Part shown: positions 1 to 11,212 of the stretch, piece after piece
Numbering within the stretch: position 1 is the stretch's first letter
Layout of the letters: every line of letters begins with the position of its first letter
From: Rhodanobacteraceae bacterium
GTDB lineage: Bacteria > Pseudomonadota > Gammaproteobacteria > Xanthomonadales > Rhodanobacteraceae
DNA length: 63,497 nt
Direction: 5' to 3'
Assembly: GCA_004299705.1 (NCBI GenBank)
Contig: SCQS01000020.1
Location: forward strand, 1-63,497
Made by a program: the position numbers and the translations under genes
The notes under the pieces: model-generated
The model's input: only the letters and a program-made list of their open reading frames with translations
Told to the model about the DNA's origin: nothing
Database searches by the model: none

Positions 1-470
1 TCTCGATTGCAACCATGCGCTTCCGGCTCGCCCGCACGATCGCCCGACACCTGTCACGATGTCCTTGCTGCGGCAAGGCGCAGCGGCGAATCCCGCATGT
101 TTAGTAACACAGTAGAACTACCGCCAACTGGGCAACAGCCAATCCATACATCCCCGTTGGCGGCACACCGACGGCATACGGGCGAGCGAACGAAAAGGTC
201 GGGCTGGAAACGATCGCTTTTCTGCGCAACTCGCTTCACTGAAAGTTCAGGCCCTGGAGCTGGCAACAACGTTGGTTGGCTGCTCGAAGCGAACTCGCCG
301 ATAGATGCCACGAGAGTCAGATCCTTGAGTCGAGCAGATGCGATCGTGTGACGTTTTCGAGCCGTTATCGCCTGGATGCTGCACGGCTCTGGATTGCACT
401 TGGGCCGGCGTCGGCACAGCGGTAGCAATCATGTAAAGTCGGATCGTGAATGGCCGGGAACGGCCCGTGT
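1..470. other. Intergenic, no gene recognised
   Basis: The reading frames here (for example minus strand 54-428) give arginine-rich, low-complexity translations with no recognisable domain and no convincing ribosome binding site. The stretch lies downstream of the leftward hexosaminidase gene. I see no clear terminator hairpin with a T tract. Confidence 0.5.
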
Positions 471-2690
471 TCACCGCACGATGATCTCGTCCGAAAAAAT
501 CCAGCCGTTGCCGCTGCCGTCGGCGGGTTGGTACGGTTCGGCCACCACGCGCACGTAGCGCGCGGTGATCGCGGCCTTGGACGAGAACGTCACGTTGCGT
601 ATTTGCGGCCGGGTGTCGTTCGGCTCGACCTTGATCGCAACGGTCTTGACGATGTTCCAGTGCTTGCCATCTTCCGAGGTTTCGAAAGTCACCTCGCGCG
701 GCAGCAGGATTCCGACCGGCGCGTATTGCAGGAAGCGCGCGTCGATGGAATGCAGTGTGGTCGGTTGCTGCAAGTCGATGCTGGCGTCCATGGTTCCGCC
801 TTTCCAGCCGTCCCAGGTGCCGTCGCTGAAATTCGTGCCCATGTCGGCGACGCCGAGGATGCCATTGGTGAGCGTCAGCGGGCCGCCGGTGTATTGCCGG
901 GCGGGCAGGGTGGCAAACGTCACCGGGTCGCCCAATGCGAGGTTGTGCACGAACCGGAACGTCCGCGCATCGTCGTATTGCCAGTCGCCGCGGAACGGCG
1001 CGACGGTGATGGTCACGGGGTCGTACAGGTCCAGCACGTCGCCGAACCACGGCGAGCGCGCGGTCGGTTGGCCGCCGTCGGTGGTGTAGCGCATGCGAAT
1101 ATCGTCGAAGCCGCGCACGACGCTCAAGCGCCAGCGCTTGTACAGCGGGTCGAAACTCGCGTGGTAATCGACGATGTCCTTGTCCGCGGGGCCGACCGCG
1201 ACGTCCTGTGATGCCAGCCAGTCTTCCTGCACGCGCACGCGCCTCAGGAAATCCGGCCAGTCGCGCGCCTGCGGATTCCAGAAGTGCTCGGCGATCGCCA
1301 GCAGGCGCGGATACAGCAATGCCATCGCGTTCGTCGGGGTCGCCATTTCGCTCCACAGCGGCGCCTCGCCACCCAACACTTTTTTCGGGTGATCCATGTA
1401 GATCGGCTTGGCCAGCGGGTCACTGCGGTACAGATCCTGCAAGGTACGGTCGTTGATCGATGCCGCGACCTGATTCAAATAGAACGGTCCCGCCAGGATG
1501 ATGCGGTTGCCGTTGGCGAGGGCCTGCGCGGCCTGGTCGTCGTGCCACACCTCGACGATGGCGTTGGCATCTATGCCGCCCTGCAAAATTTCGTCCCAGC
1601 CGATCATGGTTTTGCCGTGACGCGCGAGATATTTCTGGATGTGGCGCACGAAGTAGCCGTGCAGTGCCGGTTCGCCGTGCAGGCCGTCGGTTTTCGCGAG
1701 TTGCCGGCACGGCGCGCAGTCGGCCCACGCATCGTCCGGCACTTCGTCCGCGCCGATGTGCATGTAGGGCGATGGGAACAGCGCCATCACCTCTTCAAGC
1801 ACGTTTTCAAGGAACGTGAACGTCTGCTTGTCGATGCAATCGACCCGGTCGGTGCCGCCGCGCGTCGCCAGCACCTCGGCGGGCTTGCCGCTGCAGGAGA
1901 TGTCCGGATAGGCCGCGATCGCGGCGGTGGTGTGTCCGGGCATTTCGATTTCGGGCACCACCATCACGTTGTGTTGGCGCGCGTAGTCCACCACCTCGCG
2001 AATCTCGGCCTGCGTGTAGAAACCGCCGTGGCGGCGACCTTCCGCGTCGGTGCGCCATGCGCCCACGCCGGTCAATTTCGGATAGCGCTTGATCTGGATA
2101 CGCCAGCCCTGATCGTCGGTGAGGTGCCAATGGAATACATCGAGCTTGTAGTACGACATCGTGTCGATCAGCTTCTTGATGAAACCGACCGGGTAGAAAT
2201 GCCGCGACACGTCCAGCATCACCCCGCGCCAGGCGTAGTGCGGTGCGTCTTCGATATGCACCGCCGGGATGCCTGGATTGGCGACGCGCTGCACCGGCAG
2301 CAATTGCCGCAACGTCTGCACGCCCCAGAACAGGCCGCGGTCGTCGGCGGCGCTGATCGTCACTTGCGAGGGCGTGACATCCAGCCGGTACGCTTCGTCG
2401 CCCTTGATGGATGGATCGATGCGCAGTGCGATCGGCGCGTCGGCGGATGTCGTCGCCACCTTCAACGCGATACCGGTTTGCGCCGCGATGGCGTCACGCA
2501 GGAATCCCGCGATCCACCGTGCGCGCGCATCGGCAGGCGCCGCGATGCGTTCGCCCGCGCGCAGTTCGAACGAGCCACGATCGACCACGACATGTTGCGG
2601 CTCGGGAATGATGTTCAACTGCGCGCGCGCGGCGATGCTTGCAAACAGCAGCGCTGCGAACAGCCATGCCCCGCAGATCGGTCGCTTCAT
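471..2690 (-). CDS. Exported beta-N-acetylhexosaminidase, GH20
   Basis: Exo-hydrolase that removes terminal N-acetylhexosamine (GlcNAc, possibly GalNAc) from chitooligosaccharides or peptidoglycan fragments, outside the cytoplasm. The 739-residue product starts with a Sec signal peptide (basic MKR, hydrophobic core, likely cleavage after ARA at residue 23). An N-terminal GH20b-like domain follows to about residue 150, then the TIM barrel with MLDVSRHFYP, FHWHLTDDQGWR and the catalytic Asp315-Glu316 pair in HIGADEVPDD. The last 200 or so residues look like beta-sandwich modules with a discoidin-like region. ATG follows an AGGGG ribosome binding site. It is the last gene of a leftward operon, 42 nt after murQ, so amino-sugar salvage is its probable job. 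NagZ (GH3) is absent here and this enzyme may fill that role; that is inference. Confidence 0.92.
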   Translation of the reverse strand: MKRPICGAWLFAALLFASIAARAQLNIIPEPQHVVVDRGSFELRAGERIAAPADARARWIAGFLRDAIAAQTGIALKVATTSADAPIALRIDPSIKGDEAYRLDVTPSQVTISAADDRGLFWGVQTLRQLLPVQRVANPGIPAVHIEDAPHYAWRGVMLDVSRHFYPVGFIKKLIDTMSYYKLDVFHWHLTDDQGWRIQIKRYPKLTGVGAWRTDAEGRRHGGFYTQAEIREVVDYARQHNVMVVPEIEMPGHTTAAIAAYPDISCSGKPAEVLATRGGTDRVDCIDKQTFTFLENVLEEVMALFPSPYMHIGADEVPDDAWADCAPCRQLAKTDGLHGEPALHGYFVRHIQKYLARHGKTMIGWDEILQGGIDANAIVEVWHDDQAAQALANGNRIILAGPFYLNQVAASINDRTLQDLYRSDPLAKPIYMDHPKKVLGGEAPLWSEMATPTNAMALLYPRLLAIAEHFWNPQARDWPDFLRRVRVQEDWLASQDVAVGPADKDIVDYHASFDPLYKRWRLSVVRGFDDIRMRYTTDGGQPTARSPWFGDVLDLYDPVTITVAPFRGDWQYDDARTFRFVHNLALGDPVTFATLPARQYTGGPLTLTNGILGVADMGTNFSDGTWDGWKGGTMDASIDLQQPTTLHSIDARFLQYAPVGILLPREVTFETSEDGKHWNIVKTVAIKVEPNDTRPQIRNVTFSSKAAITARYVRVVAEPYQPADGSGNGWIFSDEIIVR

Positions 2691-2732
2691 GTCAGCCCCT
2701 TTCCAGGCATTCCCGGGGCGACCCGGGAGGTT

Positions 2733-3695
2733 TCACGATGTCGGCTCTGCGTGGTCCTGGCGATGGCCCGCGAGTGCAGCGCGCACCCCTCCGCCGCTGG
2801 CATCGAGGCGACGCCGGGCTTCGGCCACGTCGCAGCCGGCCAGCAATGCCATGACCGCCGTCTTCACTTGCCCGTTGGCCGCCGCCAGCGTTGCCGCCGC
2901 CTTGGCTTCGTCGGCGCCGGTGATGCCGCGGACAATGCGCAGCGCGCGGCGTTTCAGCTTGGCGTTGCTGGCGCGCAGGTCGATCATGTACGGCCCCCAG
3001 GTCTTGCCCAGGCGCACCATCACAGCCGTGGACAAGGTGTTCAACGCAATTTTCTGCGCGGTACCGGCGGCGAGGCGGGTCGAGCCCGCGATCACTTCCG
3101 GGCCGGTCGCGAGTTCCACGGCGTCCTCGGCCGCTGCAGCCAGCGGGCTGCCGGGATTGTTGACGATCGCGGCGGTGTACGCGCCGGCCTTGCGGGCATG
3201 CGAAACGGCACCGACCACGTAGGGCGTACGACCGGAAGCGGTGATCCCGACCACGGTGTCGTCGGCGCGCAAACCCGCCGCGTCGAGATCCGCGGCGCCG
3301 GCCGCGGCGTCGTCTTCGGCGCCCTCGATCGCGTTCACGAAGGCCGCGTTGCCGCCGGCCAGCAACGCCGTGACCAATTCCGGTGGCGTGTTGAACGTGG
3401 GCACGCACTCGGCCGCGTCCAGCACCGCGAGGCGCCCTGAGGTACCCGCGCCGACGTAGATGAGACGGCCGCCTTTTGCCAAGCGCGCCGCCACCGCTTC
3501 GGCCACGCGCGCCAGTTGCGGCAACGCCGCGATGGCGGCGCGTTGCGCCGCATCCTGGCCCTCCACCAGCACGCGCACGATTTCCGCGACCGGGCGCTGG
3601 TCGAGGTCGGCGAGTTCCGGGCGCAGTCCTTCGGTCGCGAGTGCATCCAGTGCTTTCGTCGCACCGGGCGACAGCTTGGTATCGGGATGGGTCAT
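2733..3695 (-). CDS. murQ: N-acetylmuramic acid 6-phosphate etherase MurQ
   Basis: Cytoplasmic lyase that cleaves the D-lactyl ether of MurNAc-6-phosphate to give GlcNAc-6-phosphate and D-lactate, the committed step of MurNAc salvage. The 320-residue protein has the SIS-fold signature GAGTSGRLAVLDAAECVPTF (phosphosugar binding, with the family's conserved acidic residue), a second conserved block ITASGRTPYVVGA, and GSTRLAAGTAQKIALN. A helical C-terminal part follows (DEAKAAATLAAANGQVKTAV), typical of the family. E. coli MurQ is about 298 residues, so length fits. The ATG at 3695 overlaps the stop of the upstream kinase by 4 nt (ATGA), which indicates translational coupling. The next gene downstream is the GH20 hexosaminidase. 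No MurR-type regulator is present in the window. Confidence 0.95.
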   Translation of the reverse strand: MTHPDTKLSPGATKALDALATEGLRPELADLDQRPVAEIVRVLVEGQDAAQRAAIAALPQLARVAEAVAARLAKGGRLIYVGAGTSGRLAVLDAAECVPTFNTPPELVTALLAGGNAAFVNAIEGAEDDAAAGAADLDAAGLRADDTVVGITASGRTPYVVGAVSHARKAGAYTAAIVNNPGSPLAAAAEDAVELATGPEVIAGSTRLAAGTAQKIALNTLSTAVMVRLGKTWGPYMIDLRASNAKLKRRALRIVRGITGADEAKAAATLAAANGQVKTAVMALLAGCDVAEARRRLDASGGGVRAALAGHRQDHAEPTS

Positions 3696-4695
3696 CGTGG
3701 TTCCGTTGCAAGATGGACAGGACGGTGTTCCGCGCCAACGCGGCGTGTCCCCGCACGCACGATCCAGGGTTCGTGGATGCCGCCATCGGTGGCAAGGCGA
3801 CGCGCGCCGTCCAGCGAAGTGCCGCGTGCGGTGCAGACTTGCAACGGCAGCGCACTGCGCGCCAAGGCTGCACGCAACGGGTCCAGCAGGATGGCGCCGA
3901 GTTCGGTCAGGCCGCCGACGATCGCGACCGGCAGCGGGGTCACGTCCTTGAGGGCCGCCGCGCCGGCAAGTGCCGATTGCGCGAGCGCGCTCGCCGCCGT
4001 GTGGATCAAATCGATGGCAACCGGATCCGCGTGTTCGGCCGCGCGCACGATCGCCGGCACGAAAGCCGCCGCGATCCGCGCCGGGTTGTCGTCCATGCTG
4101 AGCTTCAAGGCCAATGCTTCCGGGCTGTCGAACTGCTGCCACGCCGCTTCGCACAGGCGGGTCGCGGGGCCGCGCCCGTCGTGCGCGCGTGCCGCGGCGC
4201 GCAGCCCTGCCAGGCCCAGCCAGGCGCCGCTGCCGTCGTCGCCGAACCACGGCCCCCAACCATCGACGTGGTGGAATTGGCGATGGGGTCCGATCGCGAC
4301 CACGACCGCACCGGTACCCGCCGCCAACACCGCGCCGGGTTCGCCACCCAGCGCCCCGGCGTGCGAGGTGACGGCGTCGCTGGCCAGCGCGACCGTGCGC
4401 GCCGACAGGGTTTGGCGCAGGTGCTCGGCCAGTTCGCGCGCCGCCTCGGGCGCGATCAGTACACCCGGCGCGCCAATGCCGATGGCATCGACGTATTGCA
4501 GTTTCAGTTCGGCCAGCAAAGGCGCGACCACCGCGAGGATCGCCTTCGCGGCCACCGCCGCACCGTCCGGACCGGTCAGTCCGAGGGTGCCGTCGCCGTT
4601 CGCGCTCGCGACGGGCTCGGCAGCGTCGCTTTGCCACAACGCCGCGCGGCAGCCGGTGCGACCGAGATCGATCGCGAGCGTCGACGATGCTTCCA

Positions 4696-4696
<1 letters not shown>
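3692..4696 (-). CDS. murK: BadF/BadG-type N-acetylglucosamine / N-acetylmuramic acid kinase
   Basis: Cytoplasmic ATP-dependent sugar kinase of the BadF/BadG/BcrA/BcrD actin-like fold. The 334-residue product shows the phosphate-1 loop AIDLGRTGCRAALW at the N-terminus, GIGAPGVL, the phosphate-2-type AAGTGAVVVAIG, the glycine-rich GWGPWFGDDGSGAWLG typical of GlcNAc kinases, and an adenosine-type block VAIVGGLTEL. Members described from Clostridium (MurK) phosphorylate both GlcNAc and MurNAc at O-6. The stop overlaps murQ by 4 nt and the start overlaps the murA stop by 1 nt (TGATG). Being coupled to murQ makes MurNAc-6-phosphate the likely product. The symbol is inferred from context; a plain GlcNAc kinase (NagK-like) is the alternative. 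Confidence 0.85.
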
Positions 4697-7697
<3,001 letters not shown>

Positions 7698-8071
7698 CAG
7701 GCGAGCTTCAGCGCGTTCATGGTCGCGCCGGTGGTCGGGTGGTCGTATTCATGTGCGCCAAAATATACGAGTCGGGCGTGCGCAACAAAGGCCACATGCA
7801 GCCCTGGTCGCGCCTTTGACGGGCTCCGTTTTTCGATGCCTGCGCCCTGTATCCGGCGGCTGTGCGGTCACGGTGTGCTTGCAGGGCCACAACCTGGGGT
7901 TATGTCATCTGCTTATCTTTTCATTGGCGATGGCATCTGCTGCTGCCTACGCTCATGTGAGCGGCAATTCGTTGGTCGCCTGTTTGAACATCAAAGCCGC
8001 GATGGGCCGGGTGGCAAAGCCACACTGCGCCCGCGCGTGGTTGTCCGGGATTCACTGAGTGGGGAAATCTC
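7698..8071. promoter_or_regulatory. Divergent intergenic region between symporter and TonB receptor genes
   Basis: A 374-nt gap between the leftward salvage operon and the rightward receptor operon, so both promoters should lie here. GGGGA sits about 6 nt before the receptor ATG. A TTGACG hexamer near 7816 has no good partner -10, and I see no convincing operator palindrome. No regulator gene is in the cluster. Small frames here have no recognisable content. Confidence 0.4.
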
Positions 8072-11000
8072 ATGAGCCGCAACAACGTTTCGCATGCGTC
8101 GCGTCGCAACCGCTTCCTCCAGCGCAAGGCGCTGGCCTTGGCCATTGGTTCCATCGCGCTCGGGGTCGCGGGTGGCGCTTGGGCGCAGGCCACCACTGGC
8201 ACCATTTACGGCACGGTACCCGCGGTAGCCGGTGAAACCATCCAGATCATCGGCGGGGCCGGGTTCAACCGCACCATCACGGTCGGGCCGTCCGGCAAGT
8301 ATTCGACCACCGTTCCGGTCGGTACCTACACGGTATCGCTGGTGCAGAACGGCAAGATCGTCAGCACCCAGCGCGACATCAGCCCGGTTGCGGCGGGCGC
8401 CGTGGAAGTGGACTTCACCGCCAAAACCGCGGTCAAGCCCAGCGAAACCCTCAATGCGATCAACGTGACCGCCAATGCGATCCCGGTGATCGACGTGAAA
8501 ACCACCAACCAGGTTCTCACCATCACGCAACAGCAGTTGCAGGTGTTGCCGTTGGGCCGCAGCGCGGAAGACATCGCGATGCTGGCGCCGGGCGTGCAGC
8601 CGGGCTCTGCGGTGTTGGTCGGCGGCCCGCTGGGCACCGCGGCGGTGACGTTCGGCGGTGCTTCGACGGCGGAGAACCAGTATTACATCGACGGCATGCT
8701 CACCAGCGCCGTGCTGGACAACCAGGGCGGCATCGGCTTGCCGTACAACTCGATCGAGCAGCAACAGACCTACATCAGCGGTTACGGCGCCAAGTACGGC
8801 CGCTCCATCGGCGGCGTGATCAACCAGATTGGTCGAAGCGGCTCCAATGAATGGCACTTCGGTTTCCGTGCGCAGTGGACGCCAAAGGACTGGCAAGCTA
8901 CGCCGGACAACACCTATTGGAACAACCCCTACGTCACCACGCCCGGCCTGATGAAGGGCGATTTGTACCAGTACGCCCAGAACGACCACAGCATGAATAC
9001 GGTCTACGACGCGTACGTCAGTGGCCCAATCGTCAAGGACAAGTTGTTCTTCTTCCTGAGTGCCGAACGGGACGACAGCAAGAGCTATTCCCTGGGTTGC
9101 GAATTTTGCGCCGCCACGTTCAGCCAGACCCACACGCCCAAGCTCTATTTGAAAGTCAACTGGAACATCAACGACAGCAACTTCTTGACCGCGACCGCGC
9201 TGCAGAGTTCGTTGAAAACATGGGCATGGAACTACAACAACGATTACACCACGTACCAGCCGACGACTTTCTACAGTCAGGGCCAGACAGGCAAGAACAT
9301 CTACCGGATGCTGGCACTGAATTACACCTCGTACATCACCGACGACCTGACCCTGCATGCGATGGTGGGCAAATCGCGCGAGGAATACGGGACTACCCAG
9401 CCGTCCTATCCGGGCTTTGACCCGAGCCTGCCGTTCGTTGGCAGCATATCAAATGAAAATCCGGCCTTTACGCCGAATGGACCGATCAAGAACCCGCAGT
9501 ACCTCACGATCGGTCCGGACAACCATCAGGTCAACCTGCTCGACTACCGCGTGGACCTGGATTACAAATGGCGCAACCACGATTTCCAGTTCGGTATCGA
9601 CAACGACGTGCAGAGTGACCTCAATGACGGCGTGCAAACCACCGGTCCGGGTTACGGTTGGGCCTACGGCAAGATCGGGACCGCCGATCTCGGCAAGCCG
9701 ATCATCGGTACCGATCCCAACACCCCGCCGTACGTAGCTCCCGTGACTTCCAATCCCGCGGGTGCTGGCGGTTACTACGTCACCAAGCTCATCCAGTCGT
9801 ACTTTCCGTCTACCCGCGTCGTCGAACACGCGCAGTACATCCAGGATCGTTGGCAGATCACGCCGCGCTTCCTGCTGACCCTGGGTCTGCGCAATGACCA
9901 ATTCGTCAACTACGACGCCGCAGGCCGTCCGTACATCAGGCTGACCAAGCCGAACTGGTCGCCGCGCATCGGCTTCAGCTGGGACGTGCATGGTGATTCC
10001 ACCCTGAAGGTGTTCGGCAATGCCGGACGTTATTACCTGACACTGCCAGTGGGCGTCGGCACGACCGTTGCCGCTCCCGTCGTCAACATCTCGGAATACG
10101 GAACCTATACCGGCATCGACCAGGTCACCGGCGCGCCGACAGGCTTCCAGCCGCTGCCGCAGAATCCGGCGGGCGGGGTTTCGTGTTGCAACCAGTACGG
10201 TTACCCGCGCAACAACTTGACCGTGGCTTCGCAGAACATCAAGGCACCGTACTCCGACAATTTCGTGCTGGGCATGCAGCAGCAGTTGAATTTCCTTGAC
10301 ACCCGCTGGGTATTCGGTGCGACCGGCACCTTCGAAAAACTGGGCGAAATGATCGGCGGCACCGACGATTCCCTGTCGATGTGCGCGGAGGGCGTGCGCG
10401 AGGGTTATACATGGATGACCCCGCAAACCTGCAGTCAATGGATCCAGAGTCCGGTGATGGTCAATCCCGGTGTCGACCAGAAGATTTACGTGAAGGCGCC
10501 GGACGGTTCACTGCGCCTGATCAACTGGACCGCGCAGGATCAAACCTTCCAAATGGGACCGAAGCGCAATTACTACTCGCTGGATCTGTCGCTTACCCAT
10601 GAATGGGACGGCAAGTGGTTCGCCAAGTTCGACTACGTGTTCTCGCGGTTGTACGGCAACGATGCGGGCCCGGTCGGGCCGATGTACGAGTCCAGCGGCG
10701 TGGTTGCTTATCTCACCGCGGTATGGGCGTACCCCCGCATCATGGACAACTCGAACGGTTTGCTGGGCACCAACCGCAAACACTCGTTCAAGATCTACGG
10801 CGCCTATGCGATCACCCCTGACTGGATCGTGGGCGCCAACCTGTGGATCGCATCGGGCACGCCGCGGATGTGTCGTGGCGCCTATGGGCCGAATCAGATC
10901 CGCCTGCACACGGGCAGCCAGTATCACTGGTGCGCCGGCATTCCCATCGCGCCGGGTTCGGGGGTTCCGCCGGACGGGACCAAGAGCACGCCGTGGATTC

Positions 11001-11212
11001 ACAACGTGAACCTGAGCGTGGATTACAAACCGGGCTGGGCCCAGCACAAGCTCGACTTCAAGCTGCAGGTGTTCAACGTGTTCAACAAGCAGACGCCCAC
11101 GTTCTACGGCGATTATTTCATCACCACGGGCAGCCCCGGTTTCTACTACAACATGATCGAGGCGCGCATGCCGCCGCGTTCCGCGCAGTTCTCCATTGCC
11201 TACAATTGGTGA
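8072..11212 (+). CDS. Oar-like TonB-dependent outer-membrane receptor
   Basis: Outer-membrane active transporter of 1046 residues that would use TonB energy to import a large or scarce ligand. The signal peptide runs through ALGVAGGAWA (likely cleavage after residue 38). An N-terminal carboxypeptidase-regulatory-like beta-sandwich follows (TTGTIYGTVPAVAGETIQI, about 40-115), then a plug domain (TNQVLTITQQQLQVLPLGR, APGVQPGS, YYIDGMLTS, GGVINQIGRSG) and a long barrel ending in the aromatic C-terminus IAYNW, as expected for BAM substrates. This domain order is the Oar-like subgroup common in Xanthomonadales. The stop overlaps the next start (TGATG), so it is coupled to a TPR-sulfotransferase gene. 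Divergence from the symporter/murK/murQ operon and co-direction with namZ suggest muropeptides or amino sugars as ligand; that is inference. Confidence 0.9.
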   Translation: MSRNNVSHASRRNRFLQRKALALAIGSIALGVAGGAWAQATTGTIYGTVPAVAGETIQIIGGAGFNRTITVGPSGKYSTTVPVGTYTVSLVQNGKIVSTQRDISPVAAGAVEVDFTAKTAVKPSETLNAINVTANAIPVIDVKTTNQVLTITQQQLQVLPLGRSAEDIAMLAPGVQPGSAVLVGGPLGTAAVTFGGASTAENQYYIDGMLTSAVLDNQGGIGLPYNSIEQQQTYISGYGAKYGRSIGGVINQIGRSGSNEWHFGFRAQWTPKDWQATPDNTYWNNPYVTTPGLMKGDLYQYAQNDHSMNTVYDAYVSGPIVKDKLFFFLSAERDDSKSYSLGCEFCAATFSQTHTPKLYLKVNWNINDSNFLTATALQSSLKTWAWNYNNDYTTYQPTTFYSQGQTGKNIYRMLALNYTSYITDDLTLHAMVGKSREEYGTTQPSYPGFDPSLPFVGSISNENPAFTPNGPIKNPQYLTIGPDNHQVNLLDYRVDLDYKWRNHDFQFGIDNDVQSDLNDGVQTTGPGYGWAYGKIGTADLGKPIIGTDPNTPPYVAPVTSNPAGAGGYYVTKLIQSYFPSTRVVEHAQYIQDRWQITPRFLLTLGLRNDQFVNYDAAGRPYIRLTKPNWSPRIGFSWDVHGDSTLKVFGNAGRYYLTLPVGVGTTVAAPVVNISEYGTYTGIDQVTGAPTGFQPLPQNPAGGVSCCNQYGYPRNNLTVASQNIKAPYSDNFVLGMQQQLNFLDTRWVFGATGTFEKLGEMIGGTDDSLSMCAEGVREGYTWMTPQTCSQWIQSPVMVNPGVDQKIYVKAPDGSLRLINWTAQDQTFQMGPKRNYYSLDLSLTHEWDGKWFAKFDYVFSRLYGNDAGPVGPMYESSGVVAYLTAVWAYPRIMDNSNGLLGTNRKHSFKIYGAYAITPDWIVGANLWIASGTPRMCRGAYGPNQIRLHTGSQYHWCAGIPIAPGSGVPPDGTKSTPWIHNVNLSVDYKPGWAQHKLDFKLQVFNVFNKQTPTFYGDYFITTGSPGFYYNMIEARMPPRSAQFSIAYNW

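Noticed and set aside
1284-3440. Plus-strand open frame of 718 codons opposite the hexosaminidase and murQ
   Set aside because: Arg/His-rich shadow of two convincing minus-strand genes, with no motif.
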